A DNA stretch of 64,000 nt from Anolis sagrei (GCF_037176765.1 NC_090025.1:17471545-17535544), one strand, 5' to 3'. Counted from the stretch's first letter, positions 1 to 10,570 are shown. Translations and numbers: made by a program. Notes: generated by a model not told the origin, from the letters alone.

Positions 1-190
1 GACCAGAAATGCAAATCTTTGCAGAGCCATAAAAGCCTCTGGGTGATGTTGGGCAACTCACACTCTCTCAGCCTTAGAAGAAGGCAATGCCAACTCCATA
101 CAAACAAATCTTGAAAAGAAAACCCTGCAATGGGTTCATTTAGGGTCACCATGAGTCAGAAGAGGCTTAAAGGCACACAAGAAGAGCCAT
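1..190 (+). repeat. MIR-like tRNA-derived SINE, cut by window start
   Basis: The order of landmarks (GGGCAACTCACACTCTCTCAG, then AGAAGGCAATGCC, then GGGTCACCATGAGTCAGAAG, then AGGCACACAAGAAGA) is the body of a SINE seen again near 4.65, 13.64, 21.31, 42.2 and 45.27 kb. The tRNA-like head lies outside the window. I recognise the layout from reptile genomes but cannot assign a database name. Confidence 0.6.
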
Positions 191-595
191 ATATAAATTA
201 GAAAGGTGACTTGAAAAGGAAAGTATGTGCCTTGAAATCTCTTATTGATACCATGGATTTTATGGGAGTTTCTCAGGCAAATAATGCTTGGGGAGTGGAG
301 TGTCCTTGCCTTCCTCTGAATATTGTATACACTGCATACTCTTTCCTGGTGATTTCATCCATCTATTAACCAGGTCATGCTTGGCTTCCCTGATCAAATA
401 AGATCTTGTGCCTTCAAGGTATTCAAGTAATGGTGATTTGAAGATAGCCTTAAAAACCACCACATCCACAATAAGTAACTCTTGGTTTATAAATTATTTT
501 TACTATTGTTTTCCATTAGGAAAACACCTAGCTTCTGGAGTGCTTGGGGAAGTTGTCATCATCATTGTCTCATCTCGGTATAATAATAGTAATAA
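191..595. other. No gene or repeat recognised
   Basis: AT-rich DNA with short open frames that have no recognisable motif. I see nothing in it. Confidence 0.5.
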
Positions 596-632
596 TCTAT
601 ATATATAAATTTGTTAGGGGCATCCAACGAGG

Positions 633-1402
633 AAACAAAACTCAAAAACCCCCCAACGAAACTTAACCAAAATTCCCATGCCCATAACACAACCCACAAG
701 GTACAAACGTATCTACTCAAAATGAAAAACAACACAACAACACACTCACAAAATGGCAAAACAACAAAACTCAAAAAAATCCCAACGAAACTTAACCAAA
801 ATCCCCGTGCCCATAACACAACCCACAAGGTACAAACATATCTACTCAAAATGAAAAACAACACAACAACACACTCACAAAACGGCAAAACAACAAAACT
901 CAAAAATCCCCCAACGAAACTTAACCAAAATCCCCGTGCCCATAACACAACCCACAAGGTACAAACATACCTACTCAAAATGAAAAACAACACAACAACA
1001 CACTCACAAAATGGCAAAACAACAAAACTCAAAAATCCCCCAACGAAACTTAACTAAAATCCCCGTGCCCATAACACAACCCACAAAGTACAAACATATC
1101 TACTCAAAATGAAAAACAACACAACAACACACTCACAAAACGGCAAAAGAACAAAACTCAAAAATCCCCCAACGAAACTTAACCAAAATCCCCGTGCCCA
1201 TAACACAACCCACAAGGTACAAACATACCTACTCAAAATGAAAAACAACACAGCAACACACTCACAAAACGGCAAAAGAACAAAACTCAAAAAAGCCCCA
1301 ACGAAACTTTACCCAAATTCCCATGCCCATAACACAACCCACAAGGTACAAACATATCTACTCACAATGAAAAACAACACAACAACACACTCACAAAACG
1401 GC
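633..1402. repeat. 129-bp minisatellite, about six units
   Basis: The landmark AACGAAACTT recurs at 655, 784, 913, 1042, 1171 and 1300, exactly 129 bases apart each time. Units differ by scattered substitutions only. The plus strand is rich in A and C and poor in G. Because 129 is a multiple of three, frames stay open across units on both strands, which creates long false ORFs. Confidence 0.95.
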
Positions 1403-1404
1403 GC

Positions 1405-1530
1405 AACAACTGAGCATGCGCATTGGCGCCCAGCCGCACGTTCCCTGGCGCGCGCACATGGCCTTCCGGCCAACGTTCCCTCTGCGGAAACCATGCCCAC
1501 TCCAAGCCCCGCCGCGCCGCTTCCCGAACA
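1405..1530. other. CpG-rich segment
   Basis: A short stretch rich in CpG (GCGCATTGGCGCC, GGCGCGCGCACATGG) between the minisatellite and a CA-rich repeat. It includes GAGCATGCGCA, which resembles an NRF1 site, and ATTGG, an inverted CCAAT box. It looks promoter-like, but no gene start is attached and it is inside repeat DNA. Confidence 0.3.
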
Positions 1531-1534
1531 CACA

Positions 1535-1690
1535 CACCCCCTGCCGCACACACACACGCAACCCCATGCTCCATCACTCCCCCCACCGCCGCACACACAT
1601 GCAACCCCACTCCCCCTGCCGCCGCACACACACACGCAACCCCACTCCCCCCGCCGCCGCACACACACACGCAACCCCACGCTCCATCAC
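1535..1690. repeat. CA-rich variable tandem repeat
   Basis: Repeated blocks of CCGCACACACACACGCAACC separated by CCCACTCCCCC and CTCCATCACTCCCC, with a period of roughly 30 to 55 bases. The minus-strand frames are Gly/Cys/Val-rich low complexity and are not genes. Confidence 0.8.
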
Positions 1691-1763
1691 TCCCCTGCCC
1701 CAATCTTACCTCCTTTTACTTCACGCCACCTCCAAACCCCACCCCGCCCCTTCCCGCCCTGTC

Positions 1764-2052
1764 AAAATCTAGGAAAGACAGGAAGGAAGGAAAGAAGGAA
1801 GAAAGAGAAAGGGAGGTAAAGAAAAAGGGGGAAGGAAGGAAAGTTAGAGGAAGAAGAAAAGGAAAGAAAAGGAAAGATGGAAGGAAAGAAAAGAGAGACA
1901 GCAGAAGAGAAAGAAAAAGGGGGAAGGAAGGAAAGAGATAGAGAAAGAAGAGGAGAAGGAAAGATGGGAAGGAAGGAAGGAAGGAAGGAAGGAGGGAGGG
2001 AGGGAGGGAGGGAGGGAGGGAGGGAGGGAAAGAAGGAGAGAAAGAGGGAAGA
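1764..2052. repeat. GGAA/GGGA purine tract
   Basis: About 290 bases of nearly pure purine on the plus strand, with GGAA blocks and a GGGA run near 1990-2030. A second weaker purine tract follows at 2180-2395 after a short TTA-rich spacer. Confidence 0.9.
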
Positions 2053-2487
2053 TTGGCCACAGCAACACGTGGCGGGTAAAGGTTGTTATTTCTATTATTA
2101 TTATTATGATGCTATTGTTCCTATGAGACCCTTTTAGGGGGACTGGGAGAGGTGTCAGGTCCCAGAGGCAATGCATTGCATTATTGTTATTGTTATGATG
2201 GTGGTGAAATAAAAGGAAATAAAAAGTGAAAGAAGGAAGCAAACAGGGAGGGAAGAAAGGCAAAGGAAGAAAGGGGGAGGGAATGAAGGAAAGAGAGAAG
2301 GATGAAACCAAGTAGTGAAAGAAGGAAAGAAAGAAAGAGGTAGAGAAGGAAGAAAGGAGAGAAAGGGGGAGGAAAAGGGGGAAGGAATAGGTAGGGACCT
2401 CTCTTTCATAATAGTCCAGATATCTACCTCAACTTTGATAAGTTTTACTATAGGCCACAGCAACGCGTGGCAGGGCACAGCTAGTAA

Positions 2488-3377
2488 TCTATAAAAAAAT
2501 GTAATGTTCGTTTGTGGGATTAACAGAACTCAAAAACCACTAGACAAATTGACACCAAATTTGGACACAAGACACCTAACAACCCAATGTATGTTCTTCA
2601 CAAAAAGATGATTTTGTCATTTGGGAATGTAGTTCTTGGAATTTATAGTTCACCTACAATCAAAGAGCATCCTGAACTCCACCAATGATGGAATTGAACC
2701 AAAGGTGACACACATAACTCCCATGACCAACAGAAAACACTAGAAGGGTTTGGTGGGCATTGACCTTGAGTTTGGGAGTTGTAGTTCATCTACATCCAGA
2801 GACCACTGTGGACTCAAACAATGATGCATCTGGACCAAACTTGGCACAAATATTCCATATGCCGAAATTTGAACACAGATGGAGTTTGGGGGAAATAGAC
2901 CTTGACATTTGGGAGTTGTAGTTACTGGGATATATAGTTCACCTACAATCATATAGCATTCTGAACCCCACCAACGACAGAATTGGGGCAAACTTCCCTC
3001 AAACCCCCATGACCAACAGAAACTACTTAAGGCCATCCAGTCCAACTCCCTTCACCAGGGCATGAAAACATAAACAAAGCCCTCCTGACAAAGAGCCATC
3101 CAGCCATAGATATAGACAGAGATATATATATATGATTCACACACAGAGAGGTATAGTATCATAGATTTGAAAGGGACTCCTAAAGAAGGACAATGATATG
3201 TTGCATGTTCCGGAGTAGGCAAACCAGACAATCTCCACATCAACTCTGGCAAAGAGAGAGCAAGAAATACTGTTTACCCACAAGCATAAAAAATACGTAT
3301 ATTAGAAATTAACACCTTCTCGTTATTTTCCAGATCACCAGACTGGGCCACAGCAACGCGTGGCAGCGTACGGCTAG
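2488..3377 (+). mobile_element. Helitron-like element with repeat module Q
   Basis: Starts TCTATAAAAAAATGTAATG after an A and ends with a GCCACAGCAACGCGTGGC hairpin and CTAG, followed by T. The body holds module Q: repeats of GGAGTTGTAGTTCA, ACCAAACTTGGCACA and CCCATGACCAACAGAAA. Module Q also occurs inside SPIN-like hAT elements elsewhere in this window. No Rep/helicase coding is visible. CR1-like pieces seem to interrupt it at 3030-3245. Confidence 0.55.
3030..3245 (-). mobile_element. CR1-like 3' fragments (degraded)
   Basis: GGCCATCCAGTCCAACTCCC and ATCATAGATTTGAAAGGGAC resemble the reverse complement of the CR1 3' end seen clearly at 44.6 and 47.7 kb. The pieces are broken and out of order. 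Confidence 0.4.
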
Positions 3378-3412
3378 TCTATATGAATAAAAACATAATG
3401 TTCATTTGTGGG
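3378..3412 (+). mobile_element. Helitron-like 5' terminus, truncated
   Basis: TCTATATGAATAAAAACATA follows the CTAG end of the previous element with no spacer and matches its 5' end (AATGTTCRTTTGTGGGATT). It is cut by the SINE that follows. Confidence 0.45.
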
Positions 3413-3838
3413 ATTCAGAGCAGATTACAGTATACACATATACAGGTGAACATTACATGCCTTTTTAGACAGTGAATAATGACACAAACAAAAACAAATG
3501 TTTCCTTTTCCATCTCTGGCATCTGGAGGTGAGGCTCAACTCTGGCCATGGAGAGATGCCCTTGTTCCATTTTCCATGCCGAGGAGCCTGTTGTCCATAG
3601 CCTCTTCTGGTTGCGTTTTGCTGGCATGACTGCATGGGTGCCTTTTACCTTCTTCACCAAGATGGTATATAGAGATCTACTTACATTACATGTTTTCGAA
3701 CTGCTAGGTTGGCAGGAGCTAGGTCTAACAGAAGGAGCTCACCCTGATCTGTGGCTTTGAACTGCTAACCTTCTGGTCAGCAAGTTTTTCTGCAGCTAGC
3801 AGTTTAATCCGCTGTGCTACCACGGTCTATACTACACA
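3413..3838 (-). repeat. Composite SINE, Sauria-type head with LINE-like tail
   Basis: On the minus strand it starts with a decayed tRNA-related head (rc of CAGTTTAATCCGCTGTGCTACC), then the rc of CATGTTTTCGAACTGCTAGG and a tail ending with the rc of CAGAGCAGATTACAGTATAC. The same composite layout is at 17.48-17.95 kb (minus) and 5.17-5.61 kb (plus). Confidence 0.7.
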
Positions 3839-4061
3839 GAAGGAAGGAAGGAAGGTAGGTAGGTTCAGGAACACAGTTACAAAGCTGTGTGGAAATATGA
3901 TTTGCAAGACCACAGAATGGTGAACTGGTGTAATTGTGCTGTTTAAGAGAGACGTGGTATCAAAGGTACTCTACCCACTTTGCATCCATACTGATGAGGA
4001 GATATTGGAAAAATAGATATTTATTTATGTATAAATTGTATGTACATTACAAGCATTGAAA

Positions 4062-4583
4062 TGTAAGAAAAAATCAAGTTCTCTCTGTATCAGAAAGAAT
4101 GCTGACAGGACAAGCAAGCTACGTCCAGGCACAGCAAGAGGGAGGGGAACATTCCAGGAGAGAGATATGCCCATCCTAGTAGCAACAGAGACTGGTACCG
4201 AGCCAAGGCTATGGCTAAAAAAGGAGCCTATATCTCCCTCATGACAGGTCAAAGTAGGCCCCTTGATTGATGAATGTAAACTGTAAGCTATACGCTGCTC
4301 CTAGAAAAGAAATATACAAAGGCATGCCTTTTGTATGTTGGAAGATAGAATTTGATATTTCTGTGATGCTAAAGTGATGCAGAGAATGATGTCAATGTAT
4401 GTAGAAGAATGTTCTTTGTTTGCCTGCAATTGGAGGGTATAAAAGCCACAGTCAACGCCTTGATTGGGGCTCTGGTGCTTTTGGACACAACTCCTCACCA
4501 GAGTCCCAGCTGGAAATAAAACCCGTGCTTTTGAGACCTCTGGAACTCTCTTTGTCTCTTTTCCTCAAACCTTCTCCCTGCCA
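4062..4583 (+). mobile_element. Solo-LTR-like fossil
   Basis: A TG...CA bounded stretch with a TATA box (GGGTATAAAAGCC near 4437) and a poly(A) signal (GAAATAAAACC near 4514) about 75 bases downstream, then a T/C-rich end. This U3-R-U5 order is that of retroviral-type LTRs. No internal viral region and no second LTR are present. The left boundary and family are uncertain. Confidence 0.5.
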
Positions 4584-4644
4584 TTTCAATACAATGTTAA
4601 TAACATGGCTGTAGCAATGCAATTTTTAAAAAAATATATGATAT

Positions 4645-4815
4645 AGCCCTACTCAGCCATGGGAAAGCACCAGATAACTTTGTGCAAGTCACTCTTCTCA
4701 GCTTTAGAGGAAAGCAATGGCAAAGCACCTCTGGATGAAATTTGCCAGGAAAACCCTCTTATAGAGTTGCCATAAATCAGAACTGGTTTGAAGGCACATA
4801 CAGTCATAACAACAA
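4645..4815 (+). repeat. MIR-like tRNA-derived SINE
   Basis: CTCAGCCATGGGAAAGCACC, GCAAGTCACTCTTCTCAGC, GGAAAGCAATGGCAAA and GAAGGCACATACAG follow in the same order as in the copies at 1 and 45.3 kb. The head is incomplete. Confidence 0.6.
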
Positions 4816-4859
4816 AACTCAAAAAAAGATATGGTACTGTTCGGGTGGCTCATACTTAG

Positions 4860-4873
4860 CCACAAGATGGCAG
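4860..4873 (+). promoter_or_regulatory. Candidate CTCF-like motif
   Basis: CCACAAGATGGCAG is one base away from the known CTCF core (CCASYAGRKGGCR). Motif match only; occupancy cannot be judged from sequence. Confidence 0.3.
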
Positions 4874-5169
4874 TGGTATTTGTGCAGTGGATTGGTATTC
4901 TGTGAATGTTTCTAACCAAAATAACTGTGGCAATTTCCTTTTACAATGACTGGCAGGAGCAAAATAAATGTTTGCAAAAGATTACAGGAAAAATCTTCAT
5001 TCATGTGGCTTTTGAATCTGACTAATCATACTGCCTACTTTTTGAGGTTTAAAATAGGGATTGTGATGGGTGGCATTTGTTATTGTGTGCGTTCAAGTGG
5101 CAGGCAGTAATTGCTGCTCAATAGTTATCCATAGGAAATTCCAAAGTAGTTTGCAGTATACACACAGAG

Positions 5170-5612
5170 AGAGACAAGGACTGCTGTGGTGCAATGGGTT
5201 AAACTGCTGAGCTGCTGAACTTGCTGACCAGAAGGTTGGTGGTTCGAATTGGGATGGGTCAGCTCCCAGCTTCTGCCAACCTAGCAGTTTGAAAACATGC
5301 AAATGTGAGATCAATAGGTACCACTTCTGCAGGAAGGTAAATGGCGCTCCTTGCAGTCATGCTGGCCACATGACCTAAGAGGTGTCTACAGACAACGCAA
5401 GCTCTTCGGCTTAAAAATGGAGAAGAGTACCACCCCACAGAGTCATTGATGAGCAGCACCCCTCAGAGCTGGAAGGGGAAGCCTTTACCTTGATCTGTGT
5501 TTTGTTGTTTCTAGGCTTTGAATGTTTGCCTTTGTGTTTGTGTATGCTGGAATCCACCCTGACTCCCCTCGGGGAGATAGGGCAGAATACAAATAAAGTA
5601 TTATTAGGTCAG
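5170..5612 (+). repeat. Composite SINE, Sauria-type head with LINE-like tail
   Basis: A tRNA-like head (GGTGCAATGGGTTAAACTGC; B-box-like GGTTCGAATT) is followed by CTAGCAGTTTGAAAACATGC, GGCCACATGACCT and AGACAACGCAAGCTCTTCGG. The 3' end is CCACCCTGACTCCCCTCGGG then a TATTATT tail, an L2/CR1-type ending. Confidence 0.75.
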
Positions 5613-5639
5613 ATCTGGTTAGTACTTGGATGGGAGACC

Positions 5640-5935
5640 ACTAGCAAATACCATTCTCTTCTGACATTTTGCCCACATCTATAGCAGGCATATTCAGAGG
5701 TTGTGAGGTCTGTTGGAAACTAGGCAAATGGGTTTTATATATTTGTGGAATTTCCCGGGTGGGAGAAAGAACTCTTGTCTGTTTGAGGCAAGTGTGGATG
5801 ATGCAATTGGCCATAGATGTGGGTGAAATGTCAGGAAAGAATGCTTCTGCAACTGGGCCATACAGCCCGGAAAACTCACAGCAAACCAGTGATTCCGGCC
5901 ATGAAAGTCTTCGACAACACAGGAAGAGAATCAAT
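5640..5935. mobile_element. Inverted-ended (probably Penelope-like) element
   Basis: The left half reads TTCTGACATTTTGCCCACATC and the right half contains its reverse complement (GATGTGGGTGAAATGTCAGG), so the element folds back on itself. Between them lies AGAACTCTTGTCTG...TTGAGGCAAG. I believe this is the terminal region of a squamate Penelope-like element, whose pLTRs may be inverted, but no reverse transcriptase is present here. The next ~55 bases resemble a BovB piece. Confidence 0.6.
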
Positions 5936-6138
5936 TAATTTGAAATGTGGTGCTGGAGAAGAGTTCTGAAGATGCCATGGGTTGTCAAATAAATGGACAA
6001 TTCATGACAGTTGTGTACTTTCATGTTGTTTCCAACTGATGCCTAGCCTAATTGAATCAATCAAGAAAGCTGTCGCTCTGAGTTTGTAAGACCTTAGCAG
6101 GGCATAAGAAGACTTGGAGATGACTAATTCACAGGGTT

Positions 6139-7679
6139 TATTAGGGCATGTAAGAAATCAGTTAGTGTTTGTGTGTTAATTGTAAAATGCAAGGCACAAA
6201 GCTGATTGGTTGAGCCACACTCAGGGAGCTAGCTGAGCCTGGGAATTTTAGCAACAGTTTCATATTTCCATCACCTTCTGGCAAACAAACTAGTCCAATG
6301 TGGGCTAGGCAAAACTACGGTGAGGTGGATCTGTAATTGGTTAAGTGGACGAATACAGAGGGTGCTCACCAATGCTTCCTCTTCATCTTGGAAAGAAGTG
6401 ACGAGCGGAGTGACGCAGGGTTCCGTCCTGGGCCCGGTCCTGTTCAACATCGTTATTAATGACTTTAGATGAAGGGCTAGAAGGCATGATCATTAAGTTT
6501 GCAGACGACACCAAATTGGGAGGGATAGCCAATAGTCCAGAGGACAGGAGCAGGATTCAAAACGATCTTGACAGATTAGAGAGATGGGCCGAAACTAACA
6601 AAATGAAGTTCAACAGTGACAAATGCAAGATACTCCACTTTGGCAGAAAAAACAAAATGAAAAGATACAAAATGTGGGACGCCTGGCTCGAAAGCAGTAC
6701 GTGTGAAAAAGATTTTGGAGTCCTCATGGACAACAAGGTAAACATGAGCCAACAATGTGATGTGGCAGCAAAAAAAGCCAATGGGATTTTGGCCTGCATC
6801 TATAGGAGCATAGTGTCTAGATCTAAGGAAGTCATGCTAACCCTCTATTCTGCTTTGGTTAGACCACACCTGGAATATTGTGTCCAATTCTGGGCACCAC
6901 AATTCAAGAGAGATATTGACAAGCTGGAATGTGTCCAGAGGAGGGTGACTAAAATGATCAAGGGTCTGGAGAACAAGCCCTATGAGGAGCGGCTTAAGGA
7001 GCTGGGCATGTTTAGCCTGAAGAAGAGAAGGCTGAGAGGAGATATGATAGCCATGTATAAATATGTGAGAGGAAGCCACAGGGAGGAGGGAGCAAGCTTG
7101 TTTTCTGCTTCCTTGGAGACTAGGACGCGGAACAATGGCTTCAAACTACAAGAGAGGAGATTCCATCTGAACATGAGGAAGAACTTTCTGACTGTGAGAG
7201 CCGTTCAGCAGTGGAACTCTCTGCCCCGGAGTGTGGTGGAGGCTCCTTCTTTGGAAGCTTTTCAACAGAGGCTGGATGGCCATCTGTCAGGGGTGATTTG
7301 AATGCAATATTCCTGCTTCTTGGCAGGGGGTTGGACTGGATGGCCCATGAGGTCTCTTCCAACTCTTTGATTCTATGATTCTATATTCAGGCTTGAGCTA
7401 TGGAGGTGCTTGCAGAGAGAAGGAAAGACAGTTGTTGCTTCATGAGCTGCTGGAAAGAGGTTCTCCACATGGACATCGAAAGACCATTGATCTCTCTCTA
7501 AAAGGACATTGTGTGAGTCAATGCAACTGATCTCATGATTGTAAATATGTTGTTCTGCTTTACGAAGAGTAAACTACTTGTTCTTTACTGATCATCGGTG
7601 TAGCATATTTTCTTTCTCTAGCAAGACAGTGTGTGGGCTGATAAAACGTGAATTGCATGTGACTTACCATGCGCCAACA
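6139..7679 (+). mobile_element. Solo-LTR-like fossil split by a CR1 LINE
   Basis: The stretches 6139-~6272 and ~7385-7679 together match the repeat at 36544-37922 (GATTGGTTGRGCYAC, GAGCTGCTGGAA, TGTGTGAGTCAATGCAA, AGCATATTTTCTTTCTCT). An exact 5-bp duplication GGGTT flanks the unit at 6134-6138 and 7680-7684, as for LTR elements. About 430 bp of LTR remain around the LINE. No internal region or partner LTR is present, so this is an old recombined copy. Confidence 0.65.
6273..7384 (+). mobile_element. CR1 LINE, 3' part of ORF2 and 3' end
   Basis: A 5'-truncated CR1 copy. It encodes the reverse-transcriptase block [19 protein letters not shown], then KFADDTKLGG (the FADD catalytic box), then the CR1 C-terminal part ([55 protein letters not shown]). 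One extra base near 6466 relative to the copy at 36.88 kb shifts the frame just before FADD. The end has the usual CR1 tail (TTGGACTGGATGGCCCATGA, then ATTCTATG repeats). It lies inside an LTR fossil. The long single frame over 280 codons suggests a fairly young insertion. Confidence 0.95.
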
Positions 7680-7684
7680 GGGTT

Positions 7685-8365
7685 TCCATCAATAAGTCAA
7701 TATTTTTTCAGATGTGAAATAGATTGGAATTAAAATGAGTATTTATTGTTCTTGGACACTTATTATTGGGTGCCTTGATTATGTGATAGTTACTATTAAA
7801 TCTCACCCTGAAAGGTCCCATTGGAAGATCACTTGCATGAAACTACACAGACAAAACATTCCAAGAAATATAGCTTTTACTTTTAGGGTAGAATTAAATT
7901 GAAAACACATAACTTTTCTTCATTTTTCTACAAGTAGTAAACAAACTTATTCTTACTTTCATATTATTATTAAACACATGTTAACCAATTTACACGTTTT
8001 TTCATTTAAACAATATAAAAATATCTTGGTTCATTCAGATGAGGCCACAAATGTTGTTCCTTGCCTGGTTCTTTTTTGATATTGAACAAACTAACATGAT
8101 GTCTCTCAGAAAATTCGTTACAGCAAATGATATCGAAGCAGAAGTAATAAGAGACTTTGGGATACTGTTTTCCTGGATAGCACTGGAAGGGAAGAGAAAA
8201 CAAAATGTGAGAAAAAGCAAAACAAATGTCATTTCTTGCATTTTCCTGTACAGGTGTTTATGGTAATTTGTTTTGCTGTAGAAGGATGGTCAGACAGAAA
8301 AGTGTGATACAAATGTTAATATCTATATCTATATCTATACACACAACAACAACAACAACAACATG
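7685..8365. other. No gene recognised
   Basis: AT-rich DNA without a recognisable gene. It ends in short microsatellites (TCTATA near 8319-8340 and ACA near 8342-8362). Confidence 0.5.
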
Positions 8366-8580
8366 ATATGAGGATTTAAAGATTGAACTGCAAAGATTCT
8401 GGCACAAGCCAGTAAAGGTGGTCCCAGTGGTGATCGGCACACTGGGTGCAGTGCCTAAAGACCTTGGCCTGCACTTAAACACAATTGGCGCTGACAAAAT
8501 TACCATCTGCCAGCTGCAAAAGACCACCTTACTGGGATCTGTGCATATTATTCGCCAATACATCACACAATCCTAGACAC
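8366..8580 (+). mobile_element. R4/Dong-like LINE, C-terminal part (interrupted)
   Basis: The plus frame encodes FKIELQRFWHKPVKVVPVVI then GTLGAVPKDLGLHLNTIGAD, a C-terminal motif typical of R4/Dong-clade retrotransposons. Two minus-strand copies are at 53.4 and 62.1 kb. The remaining 3' end of this copy (GTGTGATCCAATTCAACAGCC, then an AAC-rich tail) resumes at 9134-9215 beyond an L2 insertion. Confidence 0.75.
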
Positions 8581-9133
8581 ACAACCCTAAAACCCTACAC
8601 GGCACCGGCCCAGATTATCTGTTCGAACGTATCTCCTTCTACGTCCTGCCTAGGAATTTAAGATTTGCTGGAGGGGCCCTGCTCTCGGCCCCGCCCTTGT
8701 CACAGATGAGATTGGTGGAGACGAGGGACAGGGCCTTCTCGGTGGTGGCCCCCCACCTGTGGAATTCACTCCCCAGGGAAATTAGATCATCATCATCCCT
8801 CCTTTCTTTCAGAAGGAAATTAAAAACATGGATATGGGACCAGGCCTTTGGGTAATCTGGCAGACTGACAAGGACAATGAGGCCTAAAGCTTTGGAATCG
8901 GACTATGATAAGCGGAATGAATTTATTAATTCCGGACTTGGCGAAACGATGGCCACCAGGCTGGCTTTTTATTGTATTAATGTAATGTTTCAACTGTTTA
9001 TAATTATTGCTACTATGTATTTTATTGTGTTGAATTGTAGGCATCAAACGCATGCCGGTTGGAAGCCACCCTGAGTCCCCCTTAGGGGGTTGAGAAGGGC
9101 GGGGTAGAAGTACCCGAAATAAATAAATAAATA
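8581..9133 (+). mobile_element. L2-like LINE 3' end, inserted in R4
   Basis: GGGCCTTCTCGGTGGTGGCC and TGTGGAATTCACTCCCCAGG encode the L2-type block ([18 protein letters not shown]). The end is CCACCCTGAGTCCCC, AGAAGGGCGGGGTAGAAGTA and an AAATAAATAAAT tail, typical of vertebrate L2. It splits the R4 copy. Confidence 0.85.
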
Positions 9134-9215
9134 AGTGTCCAACGTGTGATCCAATTCAACAGCCAGCAGAGTGATCTTGTTTGCTGTAGACTCATCTTGT
9201 TGTGTTTCTAATAAC
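9134..9215 (+). mobile_element. R4/Dong-like LINE 3' end
   Basis: Continues the R4 copy of 8366-8580. It matches the reverse complement of 53433-53500 (GTGTGATCCAATWCAACAGCC, GATCTTGTTTGCTGT) and ends in an AAC-rich tail. Confidence 0.7.
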
Positions 9216-9630
9216 AACAACAACACATAATAAAAGTGAAAATATGTATGTGTGTATGTGGCTGGGCTGTCCACTTACACAGACAAGCTCCTGCCTCCAC
9301 AAACAGATATAGCTCCCACAGCTCTGGAGACACCAATGGGCCTCCCTCCAATCACATTGCAGTTTATAATGAGTGCCACAAACATGTCCAAGAGCCCTGC
9401 CAATGTCCTCCACAAACACAATACTGCCCACCACCCAAGTGAAGGCTTTCATACAGGGTCAATTTCATCCTAGATCTTATGTGGTCCCTCCACCACAGAC
9501 ATCCCAGTGTTTCTTACTATCATTAATGTGGAATTTGCATGACCCCACCCACTGCCTCTCCCTTAATTCTTTCCTATTCGTTTCTATGGCACAGAGAGGA
9601 AATGATCAGCAACTGAACATATTAGAGAGT
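9216..9630. other. No gene recognised
   Basis: Short overlapping open frames without motifs. I see no gene. Confidence 0.5.
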
Positions 9631-9639
9631 TTTGGGAGG

Positions 9640-10570
9640 AATTTACCTTGATCCATGAGTTTAGGTAGTGGGATTTATAGTTCAGCTCCAATCTAAGAGC
9701 ATTCTGAACCCCACCAGTAATGAACCTGGAACTAATTTGGCACACAGGATCCACATAACCAACAAAAAACGCTGGAGGTCTTTGGAGGGATTTATAGGAG
9801 TTGTAATCCACCTACATCCAGAGCACACTATGAACTCAAACAATGATGGATCTGGACCAAACTTGGCATGCATGACTGATATGCCCGAATTTGAATACTG
9901 GTGGGTTTTGAGGGGAATTGTCTTGGGCATTTTAGAGTTGAAGGCACTGGGATTTATAGTTCACCTGCAATTATTGAGCACTCTGAACTCCACCAAAGAT
10001 GGAATTGGACCAAACTTGGCACACAGAACCCCCATGACCAGCAAAAAAATATTGGAGGTCTTTGAGGAAAATTCACCTTGATTTGGGGGAGCTGTAGTTT
10101 ACCTACATCCAGAGAGTACTGTGAACCCAAACACTGATGGATCTGGACCAAACTTGACACACATACCTGATATGCCAAAACGCGAAGGGTTTAGGAGGAA
10201 CTGACCTTCCTTTCTGGAAATTGTAGTTCACGCACAACCAGAGAAACTGTGACCTCCACCAATGATGGACATGGACCAAACTTGGCACACAGAACCCTTA
10301 TGACTAATTCAACCTACTGGAAGGGTTTGAGGGGACTGACTCACCATAATGGGAGTTGTAGTTTACCCTACAGCCAGAGAGCACACTTAACTCCACTGAT
10401 GATGCATCTAGAGCAAACTTGCCCAGCATAACATACTTTTAAGTACTGATGGAGCCTTCTGGGGTGAACCTAGCATAATGCCAGTTGTAATTCACCCACA
10501 ACCTTAGGCATTTTGTACAATTAAAAATTGACTTTTTTAAAACCCGGGTAACGCTGGGCACCCAAGCTAG
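9640..10570 (+). mobile_element. Helitron-like element with repeat module Q
   Basis: Five or six alternating subunits of module Q (CACCTACATCCAGAG, AATGATGGAYCTGGACCAAA, CTTGGCACACAGAACCC). The right end is CCCGGGTAACGCTGGG then CTAG, a hairpin-CTRR Helitron ending like those at 2484 and 3377. The left end is not clear. Confidence 0.5.

Larger units (their letters stand above)
596..2484 (+). mobile_element. Helitron-like element carrying tandem repeats
   Basis: The left end begins TCTATATATATAAAT directly after an A. The right end reads GCCACAGCAACGCGTGGC (short GCCAC/GTGGC hairpin), then about nine bases, then CTAG followed by T. A TC start, a hairpin just before CTRR, and insertion between A and T are the known Helitron signature. 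The inside is a 129-bp minisatellite, a CA-rich repeat and purine tracts, and no Rep/helicase frame is visible, so it would be non-autonomous. A second hairpin-like copy (GGCCACAGCAACACGTGGC) sits near 2054. The two ends may belong to different copies. Confidence 0.45.

Noticed and set aside
562-1290. Long open frames on both strands (up to 236 codons) at the left end
   Set aside because: They read through an exact 129-bp tandem repeat and CA-rich repeats. Their length comes from the period being a multiple of three.
1405-1530. CpG island promoter of an unknown gene
   Set aside because: Short, inside repeat DNA, and no coding exon follows on either strand within view.
1309-1703. Gly/Cys/Val-rich frames
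   Set aside because: Translations of CA/CCGCACACA tandem repeats, low complexity.
1716-2478. Pro/Ser/Phe-rich or Lys/Glu/Arg-rich frames
   Set aside because: Both strands of a GGAA/GGGA purine tract.
2740-3045. Open frame of 101 codons on the minus strand
   Set aside because: Lies in module Q of a Helitron-like element; similar frames recur in every Q copy.
6459-7301. Intact 280-codon host-like gene
   Set aside because: Clear CR1 ORF2 C-terminal sequence with CR1 3' tail.
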